Assembly (NCBI GenBank): GCA_003996215.1
Contig: QJPP01001434.1
Coordinates: forward strand, 471,772 to 535,771
From: Jaltomata sinuosa
Lineage: Eukaryota; Streptophyta; Magnoliopsida; Solanales; Solanaceae
DNA length: 64,000 nt
Direction: 5' to 3'
The translations under genes were made by a program, and so were the position numbers. The number at the start of each line of letters is the position of its first letter. Positions within the stretch are counted from its first letter, which is position 1. Below the pieces are notes generated by a model, which was not told the origin of the DNA, searched no databases, and was given only the letters and a program-made list of their open reading frames with translations. Below are positions 46,593 through 57,632 of the stretch, one piece after another.

Positions 46593-48174
46593 TGATGTGC
46601 CATGGATTTACGTCACTTTTAATGCTTAATACTTAGGATTAGTGCAAGTTCTTTAGCATTTTGTTGGTAGATTTAATGGTTTTTGTTAAGTGTGCAGGAG
46701 CACAAGTTCCATAGTCAAAGTGCTGAAATTTGTACTGAAAAGTTGATGACTACATGGATTACAAGTGGATTGACGGTCCGTGGTTCTGAATCACGGACCC
46801 ATCCTGTGAGTTGTGGTAAAATTATAGCAGGAGTGCAAATCATGGGCAAAAAGCATGAGTCATTCTATGAGTCATGGTTCCAAAACACGACCTGTCCTGT
46901 TACTCGTATACTAGATGAACTATTGACATGCAAAAAGAAGAGCAGGAAGAACGAGTCACTACACAAACCGTAGTTTCAGACCATGAATCTGTCCTATGAA
47001 AATCATGGTTTTTTATCAGAGAGATGCAATAATGAAGTCTAAAACCACGAGTCGATCGATGAACTGCAGAATGATTTTATGACCCGTGGTTTCTCACAAT
47101 AGGAAATTCCAACTCTTTAGGACCACAGTTGACCTCAGCAAACTATGAACCATCATCTTAAACGATGGGTCATCAACCAAGTCTTGATCCCTGTCGACTA
47201 TAGTTCTCCTAGTTTTTTTAGAATAGGATTTGTAATGTTTATAAACTTTTCCTAGATTTTCTTTAACATTTTTTTGCTCTATAATTTGTAGGAAACATAT
47301 TTGAAAACTCTTGGTATTGATTTGTTCTTGGTTTTGAGAGATTAACACATTCATAGTTCTTGATTCTTGATTTCTTCTTCAATTATTCAAGTTTCCAGAT
47401 TTCTTTACTTCTTCTTATAAGTATATAATCATGAATACTTCAATAACTTCTGATTGTTTGCTTATGAACATGAGTAGCTAAATCCACAACTAGGATTTGT
47501 GGAAACCATGACGGATTAACAAAGTAGGCGAAGTACTTAGCAACTCTAGGATGGTGTTTATGCATGTATTGTTCTTCCCTTCACTTTGATTGCTTTTTAA
47601 CGATTGCAAACATTAGAACTCGCCTTATTCTTACTTTCCAGACCAAGGAGGTAACGAATGGGAAAAAGGTTGGCTAGAACGGAGATTTGAGGCTATCAAC
47701 CCTCATCTAATAACTTAACCTTGTCCGGGAATAGCTAATCTGGGATCAAAGGTAAGGGTTAGTAAAGTATACACCCGTAGATGGACCAAGTTGCGTGGTA
47801 AAATTCATCTATCTAGGGGACCAACCATTTATGTGAACCTAACTTACCGATCTTGCATGCTAAGCACTAGAATATATTGCTAGTACAATGCCTACATCAT
47901 TATGAACTCATGGGGAATACAGTCCTAGTCCATCTTCTCTCTAAACCACAACAATATTGATACTTGCTGATTACTGGTTACTTAGTAATTTACAAACAAT
48001 AACTATTACTTAAAACCCCCCTTTAGGGAAATAAGGAAGCTAAGAGTGCGAATACACACAATTAAATGAGATCCTACCATATTCCCTGTGGGATCGACCC
48101 TAACCTTGGTTAGGTTCTATATTTGAACATCGACCACTTTATGCTTCTTTTGGAGGTGTAATTTGGACGTATCA
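46593..48174 (+). repeat. TE8 5' LTR, about 1582 bp
   Basis: It runs TGATGTGCCATGG to GGACGTATCA. The start is set by the TGAT motif, the typical Athila LTR opening TGCTTAATACTTAGGATTAG shortly after, and the end by the primer site. Words TCCGTGGTTC, CACGGACC, GAGTCATGGTTCC and GACCCGTGGTTTC fill 46740-47110; a TATA-like TTTATAAAC follows at 47238-47246. Confidence 0.75.
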
Positions 48175-48179
48175 AATTT

Positions 48180-48197
48180 TAGCGCCGTTGCCGGGGA
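48180..48197 (+). other. TE8 Asp tRNA primer-binding site
   Basis: TAGCGCCGTTGCCGGGGA matches the Athila primer site TGGCGCCGTTGCCGGGGA, complementary to tRNA-Asp, except for one G to A change at its second base. Confidence 0.85.
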
Positions 48198-48299
48198 ATA
48201 CGGTTTAGGATTAAGAGAAATTGTTTTATTTGACTATTAGTCCTTATTTCTTGATTTTACTTTTTCTGTCATTTTGTTTTTGTTTCACATGTTACACAC

Positions 48300-50270
48300 T
48301 AGTGCATGCCCAGTACATAGAGTCAAGGAAATCCCCTGATTCCATTTGATCCCAAACTCCCACGAACTCTGATAAATATGGTTAAGGAGGGAGTTTTTGA
48401 GACACCTTAATAGGCCACAACACGGATGTTGGCCGAAGAACAGCAGAGGCAAAAAGCAGCAGAAGACGCTCAAATTGTGCAAGATGCACAAGTTGCAGAT
48501 GCACTTGCCCAACATAATGTTGAAGCTGAGAAATAAAAGCAAGCTAGACTAGAAGCTACTCGTCAAGTCACACTAGATGCTCAGGTTGCGAGAGACGAAG
48601 CAGCCCGATGCAAGATACATCAAGATTTGGTTAGTCTGAGACGGAAAAGGGGTCGCCAGACTCAACAACCCTAACACACCCATCGGTACAATCTTGATGA
48701 TGATAATGTTGATGACACAGGGACAACATGACCCATTGAATTGTCATCGCTACTCATTGGTACAAAGTTCAATATTACAAGCACTATGATTCAACTGCTG
48801 AACCTGAAGGAATTATTTGTTGGCAAGCCCACTGATGATGCGAACTTGCACTTGAAGAACTTTATGGGGATCTACAAGGCATACAACCTTCCAGGGGTAG
48901 ATCAAGATGATATCAGATTGCGGCTATTTCCATTCTCTTTGATTGGAGAAGCAACACTTTGGCTTGCAGAACTACCTGATGCTTCAATATACACATAACT
49001 GGAACTAAAGAGTCAATTTATGGAGAGGTTCTTCCCCCCCATCAAGAATGTTACATCTAAAGCAGGAAGTCTATAATTTTAAGCAGCTACTCACGAAGGT
49101 CATGTATGAAACATGGCTTAGGTTCAATAAAAAGCTAAAATAAGTACCAAATCACAGAATCCCTGCAAATCATTTGATGGAGATTTTCTACAGAGCACTG
49201 AATACAAACACCAAGGAAGTAGCCGATACAGTCATTGGAAGAGTGTTCATAGAGAATACTTACATTGATGCTTCTGAGATGCTTGATAGAGTCACAAAGT
49301 CAAACAGGGCCTGACATACAAGAGAGGCTGAGAGATCGGTAGGAACTTATGCAGTTGGGACATCCATTCACCATAAGGAGTTGCAGGAGATTAGAGAGGA
49401 GTTTGCAGGGCTAAAAATAACTGTTGATCTGATTGTGAAACAAATTCTTAATAATGGGGCAGAAAAGGTGAATGTTGCAGATTCACAAGGTAAAGCCCCG
49501 AGATAGGATGGGCATGAATCTGATGAAAATAATGATTATCTAAATGATCAAGTGGTGGATTTCTGGGCCAATGGCTAAGGAAATCAAGGTCAGAACAGAG
49601 ATAGAGATGACAACTACAATTGATCTAGTTATAGAGATAGGAGTAGGGGTAGAGATAGGGATGGTGACTAGCATAAGAGGGATGCCTTCAAAAATGATTG
49701 AAGCATCTTGTATGTCCCTCTTGGTAATCGTGAAGTAGGACCTGATCAGCTAACTATAAAAGAGATAATTTCCAAGGTGTTGCAGAAGGTGGAGTCGACT
49801 GATGGGAACTTGAAGGAGATGCGTGCAGACATATCAGCCATGAATCAATAAGTAGAGGCACATGTTATTGCCATGAAGAAAATCAAGCAATAGATGAACC
49901 AGATGTCTGCAACCTTAAACCAAAGTCAGAAGGGTACCTTTCATAGCAATACAGTCCAAAACCTAAAAAATGATGGGTATTGCATGGCGGTGACTACTTA
50001 AAGTGGGAAATAGGATGTTGATCCTCCTCTTTGTGTAGTTCTTGATGAACCAACCGAACATGAAAAAGATGATGCTGAGATTATGGTTAATTCAGAAGAA
50101 AAGAGTGGCAATGAAAGTTCAACTGAGAAGAAGTCCAAAGCCACCAAGGAGAAGAACAAAGAGGTTCCACAGGTCTTAAATCCAATACCATTTCCCCTCC
50201 ACCTTACCCAGAGAGAGTGATTAAGAAGGCTGAGAAGGGTAAATATCACAAGTTCATCTCCATGTTGAAA
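48300..50270 (+). pseudogene. TE8 gag, broken
   Basis: The N-terminus shows IPFDPKLPRTL, then an Ala/Gln/Glu-rich stretch. The capsid-like core at 48741-49050 has ELFVGKPTDDANLHLKNF, DDIRLRLFPFSLIGEATLWL and LKSQFMERFFPP; after a frameshift come NHLMEIFYRALNT and AGLKITVDLIVKQILNNGAE. An Arg/Asp-rich RDRSRGRDRDGD segment near 49640 may bind RNA. I find no CCHC knuckle, as is usual for Athila. More than ten stops, many reading TAG or TGA where Gln, Trp or Arg is expected. Confidence 0.75.
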
Positions 50271-50279
50271 TAACTTTCA

Positions 50280-51054
50280 GTGAATATTTTGTTGGTTGAT
50301 GCATTGGAGCAGATGCCTGGGTATGCGAAGTTCATGAAGGATCTGGTGACAAAGAAGAGATATGTGAGTTTTGATCCAGCTGATAATTTACACCATTGTA
50401 GTGCAATAGCATCATGTTCTCTGGTGCAAAAAAAAGGATCCTGGAGCTTTCACTATTCCATGCACGATTGAAGCATTCTATTTTTCAAAAACATTGTGTG
50501 ATCTGGGTGCTAGTATCAATTTGATGCCACTAGCAGTGTTCAAACAATTGGGCTTGGGAGCCTCTAAATCGACTACAATGCGGCTTCTTATGGCAGATCG
50601 CACGGTGAAAAGGACAGTGGGATTGCTCTATGATGTACTTATGAAAGTTGACACTTTCATCTTCCCTACAGACTTTGTGATCCTTGGCTGTGAGGTTGAC
50701 TTTGAGGTTCCCATCTTATTAGGATGCCCACTTCTTACCAGCGGGCGTGCTTTAGTTAACTGGGAGACTGGGCAGATTAAATTTAGACTTAATGATGCAG
50801 TAGTAACTTCCAATGTCTGCCAATCTATGATATATCATGATGATATACGCATAATATCAGTGATAGATATGGTTTATAAGGAGCAGCTAATATTGCTTGT
50901 TGAAGAGAGACTTGGTGTTGGAGAACTTGCAGTTGTTATTATCAATTATGACAGAGAGGATATTGAGGAGTATGACGACATGGTAGAAGCACTTGCCGGT
51001 ATAGGGTCTTACACTTATGCTCTGAAGAAGATTGATTTGGACCTGAAAAATTGA
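50280..51054 (+). pseudogene. TE8 protease region with intact active-site motif
   Basis: The first frame has VDALEQMPGYAKFMKDLVTK and ends after a +1 shift in the A run at about 50430-50437; the second frame, open for about 180 codons, has CDLGASINLMPLAVFKQLG with the catalytic Asp, then FIFPTDFVILGCEVDFEVPI and GCPLLTSGRALVNWETGQIK. This is the Athila retropepsin and the region toward RT. Confidence 0.8.
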
Positions 51055-51093
51055 CAGACCCTACCAGCCATACCATCTATTGAGGAGCCTCTA

Positions 51094-52130
51094 GTGTTGG
51101 AGCTCAAAGAACTTCCTTCCCACCTTTGGTATGTGTTCTTAGGGGCTAATGACGCCTTTCCATTTATTATTGTTGCTGACTTAGATGAAGGGTGGGTTGA
51201 AGCTCTGATTTCTATTTTGAGAAAGTTCAAAAGGGCCATTGGTTGGTCCATTGCTGACATTATTGGGATTCTGCCTGGAATTTGCATGCATAAAATTCAT
51301 CTAGAGCCAGATTGCATTTTGAGTATTGAGCGCCAGTGTAGGTTAAATCAGCCTATTCAAGAGGTTGTCAAGAAGGAGATTATCAAGTGGCTAGATGCAG
51401 GTGTGGTTTACCTTATTGCAGACAACAAGTGGGTGAGCCTGGTTCAGTGTGTACCTAAAAAGGGTGGAATAATTATGGTCCCAAATGCTAAGAATGAGTT
51501 GATTCTATTGAGACCATTCATAGGCTAGCATGCATGCATGGATTATAGGAAGTTGAATACTTGGACCGAGAAAAACCATTTTTTGATGTTGTTCATGGAT
51601 CAGATGTTAGACCACCTTGCTGGTAGAGGATGGTATTGTTTTCTTGATGGTTATTCAGGATACAATCAGATTTCAATTGCTCCTAAAGACCAAGATAATA
51701 CCACTTTCACATGTCCATATAGGATATTTGCATTCAAGAGAATGTCATTTTGGTTATGCAATGCACCAATGACATTTCAGCGATGTATGATGTCAATTTT
51801 CTCAGATATGGTAGAGGACACTATTGAGGTGTTCATGGATGACTTTTTTGTAGTTGGTGACTCTTTTGACAATTGTTTGGCTCATCTGAGCTGTGTGCTA
51901 AAAAGATGTGAGGAGTGCAACCTAGTGCTGAATTAGGAGAAGTGTCACTTCATGGTCAAAGAGGGTATAGTGCTTGGCCATCAGATTTCCAAGAAGGGTA
52001 TTAAGGTTGATAAAGCAAAGATAGAGGTGATTGAAAAATTGCCTCCATCAATTTCTGTGAAGGGTATCTGAAGCTTTTTAAGGCATGCTGGTTTCTATCA
52101 CAAGTTCATAAAGAGACTTCTATAAAATTT
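51094..52130 (+). pseudogene. TE8 reverse transcriptase
   Basis: The order is LKELPSHLWYVFLGANDAFP, MHKIHLEPDC, then VQCVPKKGGIIMVPNAKNEL, CMDYRKLNTWTEKNHF, FLDGYSGYNQISIAPKDQDN and catalytic EVFMDDFFVVGDSFDNC. A TAG at 51526-51528 replaces the Trp before CMDYRKLN; a TAG at about 51934 replaces another Trp; a TGA near 52069 replaces an Arg before SFLRHAGFYHKF. The frame is otherwise continuous over more than 300 codons. Confidence 0.88.
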
Positions 52131-52660
52131 CACATCCCTTGTTCAAATTATTAGAGAAGAACGTGAAGTTTGTTTATGATGATGCATGTTTGAAGGCATT
52201 TGAATGCCTTAAGCAAAAGTTGATCTCCGCGCCCATTATTGTTTCACCTGATTGGTCTCAGCCTTTTGAGGTTATGTGCAATTCTAGTGAAGTGGTTCTA
52301 GGAGCAGCCCTAGGCCAAATATGCAAAAAGATTCTCATACCATCTACTACGCTAGCAAAGCACTGAATCCTTCTCAAAAGAACTATACTGTGATAGAATA
52401 AGAGTTGCTTGATGTGGTCTTTGCATTCGAGAAATTCAGATCTTATTTGCTTGGCACTAAGGTGATTGTGGACATTGACCATGCAGCTCTTAGGTACCTC
52501 ATGGAAAAGAAGGATGCTAAGCCTAGAATGATTAGATGGGCGTTACTGCTATAAGAATTTGACTTTGAGGTCAAGGACCGGAAAGGTACAGAAAATCAGG
52601 TAGCAGACCATTTCCCATGATTAGAGGAAGAAGTGATGTTGAAGCTTAATGATGAGTAAG
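52131..52660 (+). pseudogene. TE8 RNase H
   Basis: LLEKNVKFVYDDACLKAFEC leads to PFEVMCNSSEVVLGAALGQ, where the first catalytic Asp (CDAS) is Asn, then after a frameshift YYASKALNPSQKNYTV, then a TAG, then ELLDVVFAFEKFRSYLLG, VDIDHAALRYLMEKKDAKPR and FDFEVKDRKGTENQVADH. Two or more stops. Confidence 0.82.
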
Positions 52661-54002
52661 AGATTGATGATTGGTTCCCAGACGAGCAAGTATTAGCTGC
52701 CTCCCAAGATGTAATTCCATGGTTTGGGAATTTGTCCAACTATTTGGCAAGTGGCGTGGTACCTCCTGATATGTCTGTCCACCAACGAAGAAAGTTCATG
52801 TTTGATGTTAAGAAATTCTTCTTGGAGGAACCATTGTTGTTTCGTGTATGTTCTGACACCATGATCCATAGATGTATGCCTAAAGCTGAGATGATGGAGA
52901 TATTAGAGGCTTGCTATTGATCCCCAGTTTGGGGGCATCATAGAGGTATCCAAACTACTCACAAGATCTTGCAATGCGGCTACTATTAGCCGACCATCCA
53001 CAAGAACGCCCATGATTTTTCTAAGGGTTACAGTAGGTGTCATAAAGAAGGTGGTATATCAAAGAGGCATGAGCTTCCTCTCACTCCCATCCTTGTGGTT
53101 GAACTGTTTGATGTGTGGGGTATTGAGTTCATGGATCCCTTTGTGATGTCGAATGGGATGAGGTACATATTTTTAGTTGTTGACTATGTATCAAAATGGG
53201 TGGAGGCAGTTGCACTTCCTAGTAATGAAGGCAAGTTTGTCACAACATTCTTGAAAAAGAACATCTTCTCCAGATTTGGTACGCCACGGGCAATTATTAG
53301 TGATACGGGCTCTCACTTTTGGAGTATGAAGTGAAACACAAGGTTGCAACCCCCTATCATCCCCATACTAGTGGGCAAGTTGAGGTTTCCAACTGCGAGA
53401 TAAAGTCGATACTATCAAAGAATGTGAATGCAAATAGAATATATTGGTCTAGGAAACTAGATGATGCTTTGTGGGCATACCGGACTGCGTACAAGACACC
53501 AATATGTATGTCACCATATCAGCTTGTGTTTGGGAAAGCATGTCATCTACCAGTTGAGCTTGAGCATAAGGCCATGTGGGCATTAAAGAAATTGAATCTG
53601 AATCGTTCTGTAGCATCATTTCAGTGGATTGGGTAGTTAAATGAGTTAGATGAGTTTTGCCTCAACGCCTATGAAAGTTCAACCTTATACAAAGAAAAGA
53701 TGAAGTTGTACCATGACCTAAAGATTGAGAAGAGAGATTTTCAGCTGGGTGATTTGGTCCTGTCGTCCAATTCCAGACTCTACTTATTTCTTGGCAAGTT
53801 GAAGTCCAAGTGGATTGGATAATTCAAAGTGGTACAAGTCTTCCCACATGGTGCCGTAGCGCTTGAAAATCTTGAGGCCAAGAGGTTCAAAGAAAATGAT
53901 CAGCATATAAAGGCTTATTTGGGAACTGTGGAGGAGCTTAAAGCCATTGAAGTTTGGACTCTTGGTGAAGTCTTAGTAACCAAGGAACTTGATGAAGCCT
54001 GA
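52661..54002 (+). pseudogene. TE8 integrase
   Basis: The zinc-binding region (HRCMPKAEMMEILEACY and the HRGIQTTHKILQCGYY part) is followed by the core: GIEFMDPFVMSNGMRYIF (first Asp kept), ISDTGSHF (second Asp kept), then a deletion of some 30 bases, then ATPYHPHTSGQVEVSNCEIK with the Glu. The C-terminal part has FQLGDLVLSSNSRLYLF and ends KELDEA, TGA at 54000-54002. Stops near 52918, 52990 and 53636. The first hairpin module overlaps the end. Confidence 0.82.
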
Positions 54003-54066
54003 GTAATCAAGTGACTTGTGCGTGCCGCAATGTTAAATCAAGCGCTGCATGGGAGGCAACCCATGA
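53985..54066 (+). ncRNA. Hairpin module M1 after TE8 pol
   Basis: A unit of about 80 bases: TTGATGAAGCCTGAGTAATC, then CGTGCCGCAATGTTAAATCA, then the hairpin CATGGG-AGGCAA-CCCATG at 54048-54065 (6-bp perfect stem, 6-base loop). M2 follows in tandem and M3 lies after the extra ORF. RNA function is inferred. Confidence 0.6.
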
Positions 54067-54152
54067 GGAAACTTGATAAAGTCTGAGTAGTCAAGTGACA
54101 TGCATCGTGCCGTAACATTAAATCAGGCGCTGCTTGGAAGAAAACCCAAGAC
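54067..54152 (+). ncRNA. Hairpin module M2, tandem copy
   Basis: TTGATAAAGTCTGAGTAGTC, then CGTGCCGTAACATTAAATCA, then CTTGG (54133-54137) paired with CCAAG (54146-54150) around a decayed loop AAGAAAAC. The outer stem differs from M1 at both strands, keeping pairing. Confidence 0.6.
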
Positions 54153-54714
54153 TAATGTTTGTTTTATGTGAAGATAAAAAGAAAAGAATACCAATGCAGG
54201 AACCTCCAGAAATCATGAATGGGTTTACGGTCCATGAATAGGTTATACGGATTGTGGACCAGCTCGTGGTTTCTAGAGAAAATCTGATAGGCCTCTAATG
54301 GAACAAATTATGACGCACAGGACGGTCCCTTCTTTCAAATGATAGACCGTATACTCTGTCATTATTCTAGGCAGTAGGTAAGGCTAGAACATAGAACCAC
54401 GAGTGGGACTACGGACTATCATTTCAAATGAAGAACCATCATTTTCACTCGTAGGTCCCAGGTATAGTAAACAAGTTGGATCACAGGTCGGCTAAAACTT
54501 TAAAATACAAACCCAACCTAGCTTTGTTTCTTCTTCTCCCCTCCTCCTAAGGTAAACCGCTTTTTTTTAAAAGGAAAGAATAAAAATTACTCCCTCTTTC
54601 ACTCCCAATTCAACTCAAACTCTTCCATAATTTCAATAAAGTTACCCTACCTACTGCACGCACGAATCCATCACTTCATTCTACTCCTCTGACAAGAAAA
54701 GAACTCGATCATCA
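54153..54714 (+). promoter_or_regulatory. TE8 promoter-like spacer and TC-rich leader before the extra ORF
   Basis: 54200-54480 carries CACGAGTGGGACTACGG, AGCTCGTGGTTTC and similar words seen in the TE8 LTR. A TATA-like TTTAAAATAC lies at 54499-54508. From 54525 to 54660 the plus strand is pyrimidine-rich (CTTCTTCTCCCCTCCTCC). It leads to the ATG at 54715. It parallels 1-415 in TE1. Confidence 0.5.
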
Positions 54715-57632
54715 ATGGTAAGTTCTCTTTCTTCCCTCTAAGTTCTCTTTCTTAAATCAAATTAAGGCTAGGATTCATGTTTTGACTAAAACTCAAAATT
54801 ATGGGACCCTAGATGAATGTGTGATAGATCTGTAGTTTGTAGTAGGCACGAACTTTGATAATTTAGAGGTTTTGGTGGAGGAATTGAATAAACTATTTAA
54901 AACTAAGAAGGAGGGAGTTTTTGATCGAATAAAAAATGGTTTCTCAGTGATTACGAGTGATCTACGAATTGTAATTCAGTTTACGAACCATAAATCCACT
55001 CGTACAATAGATCTCCCTCATGTTAGCTTCTGATGAATGAACCACGACTCACAGGATGAACCGTAGTTCCAAAATACAGCCCATCATATGACTCATGGTC
55101 CCTGGAACCAAAAATGTAAAAATGCTGACCCACAGGATCAGAACCACGACTCACAGGATGGGTCTGTGGTTCTGAACCACGGTCTGTCAAGTAGGTCGTA
55201 GTTTCTGATGCTAAAGATGGTGACTGAAACCATGAATTGGTTTATGAGTCGTAGTCTGCTTCTACTGGCCGTGGACCAATTCATGGATTGTGCCTGCAAC
55301 ATCTTAGTTATATGTTACTTTGATAATCTGTACTACCAACTCTACCCCACAGGTACCATGCTACCAAAGAGCAACCCAAAGAAGGTAGCAACACAAGACT
55401 CAGAGGTTGCTATTAGGAAAAATGAAAAATTCAAGATGAGTCCTCTGAGTCAGAGGAAAGTGGATCCGAGAAAGTATATACTATAGACTCAGATCTAGAA
55501 GCAGTACCTCAGACCACTAGACAGAGAGCAAAAGGTCCAGGCACAGACCACCCCTCCTCAATCTGAAGAGGGAGAGGGTGAGTCTAGTTTATCACCTCAA
55601 GAGAGCAGTACTGGCGAGTCTGAACCTAGAGAGGCTACAGCTTCGGGCAGTAAGAAAGATGTCGGTTCAGGGTCAGCCTTAGAGAATACATCTTTGGGCA
55701 GCAAGCAAGATGTAGGTTCAGGGTTAGCCTCAAAGAGTGCTAGCCATAGTACTAGTGAGAGTGCTCAAAAATCTGGTAATAAGGGTCCTGCCGCAACAGA
55801 AACTCGACCTAATGAGCCCATCCCCATTGCTCTTATATTCATATGCAAAACCACTAGAGTTTGGAAAAGAGTGAGATGGGCCATAGAGGGCACCTCTAGG
55901 TTATTTCATGAGGGATTGGCATTAAATGAAAAAGGGAACTCACGATGCGGTATACATAAAGAAGTTGAGGTGAGGTCTGCTGCTTTGAACGATATGGCTG
56001 ACATTAAAGAGCTTTGTCATCAATATGGTTTCCAATGGATGGGTTAGCAGGGTGGTCCTTATAACTCAATTCTTGTCCAAGAGTACTATGTGGCTTATGT
56101 TGTCACCTTGATGAATATGTGTGAAGAAGGGAAGAATCCGAAGGTGCAACCAGCATTGGATAGAGTGCAAGTACGAGGGATCCAGGTTGACATCTCAGAG
56201 CGCACCATCAAGCGCTTCATATATGGCCTGAACTATGTGGCACCAACAGCTCAGCCAGACTTGGATGCCCACTTGGAGTAGCACAAACATAAGCAAACAC
56301 TTCGTAGGTGGCTTGCTTTGGTTATTACTGATGGAAACCCACCGTGCCTAATGACCAAGATCTTGAAAATTACAAAGGCATCATTAAGCATGGTGGGCAT
56401 GTTTTAGTGGTCCATGGTTCAAAACCGGTTGGTACTGACTTCTGCCGATAACACATTGACTCTAAATCAAGAAATTTTAGTTGTAGCCATCATGTCCTGG
56501 TATGATATTATTATTGCCCGCATCATTGCGGATAAACTCAAGAAGCGTGCTTTGCGGGCATCAACATCGCTCCTATTTCCTTGCCTCATCACTCAGTTAT
56601 GTTAAGCAGATGAGGTGCTCAAAATTGTGGAGTTGATAGGATCTTACAGGCCACTGGCTTTCAGGACATTTCTCTGATTCAGGATACGTCTAACCTCATG
56701 GCAAGAGGTAGAGCCCATTCTGCCGCGTCTAAAAGTACTATTTTTCTGTAGACAAGTGGAGATGTGTTGGATGATGATTTGGTTGTATTTTATGAGAATG
56801 TTGCCTCTACATCTACTCCTTCAACCACTGTACCTAGCCCGTCTACATTAGCTTGTCTGCCCCACCAAATGAGTCGGGGCCTTCTATCCTCTTCACTAGC
56901 GAGATTTTTATCAAGGTAGCTAAAGCAACATTTGATGTGGATATTAAACGCTTCTCTAACTCTGTGAAACTATTGATCCAAAAAGAGATAGCTGATGATG
57001 TTGCTCCCATTCAAAGTTCTATTGACAGGATCAATAACCATTTAGATAGGATAGAGATTCGGGTGAATGAGCGGCTATGAAATCTGACTGTTCCAAACCT
57101 TACTGCTATATTGATTGAGCTTGCAAAAGCTCGAGATGACATTGATGTCATCCAAAAGCAATAGGTGTTGGTTGTTTCACATATTCAGATTTCTCCGGTT
57201 GGGGATGCAGAGGATGATTCTTTCATTGACTTGCTTGCATATTTCCCTCCTCAGGAACTGACCGGAACTGCTTGTGATGAGGGTAAGGATGACAGTAAGC
57301 TTTCTAAAACCAAGCCTACGAAAAAAAGAAAGAGAAAAGATAAGAGGGTTCAGGAAGAGGGAGAGGATGCCCCATTGAGCCTGAAATCATTAAAACGTAA
57401 GGAGGAGAAAGCTGAGAAGAAGAGTAGGCAAAAAGAAGTGGTTGTGTTTAAAGAATCCCTTGCCAACCAGCAGATTCGCCTTGATGCTATTGGTACTAGT
57501 GGCTCGAGAAGTGGTGTTGCGGGTGCCACAGAGGAAATTTCTTCAAACTTCATTGTGGGAGCTACGGTAGGTAAAGCTACTCGGGCAGTTGTTGATGCTG
57601 AGATGACTACTGAGGAAGCCTCTGTTGGTTAG
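54715..57632 (+). pseudogene. TE8 extra ORF (plant transposon protein-like), spliced, broken
   Basis: Exon 1 is ATG alone (54715-54717) next to donor GTAAGTTCTC; the likely acceptor ends at 55352 (CTACCCCACAG). With that acceptor the frame is off by one, so a base has been gained or lost, or a nearby site is used. Exon 2: basic start (LPKSNPKKVATQD), an imperfect 54-bp repeat (GSKKDVGSG then GSKQDVGSG, 55644-55730), the conserved domain (TSRLFHEGLALNEKG to VQVRGIQVDISERTIKRFIY), a helical part (IQSSIDRINNHLDRIEIRVN) and a Lys-rich, nuclear-signal-like segment TKKRKRKDKR. Stops at about 56045, 56279, 57078 and 57162, and a shift between 56605 and 56853. No membrane segment. Function unknown. 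Confidence 0.62.
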
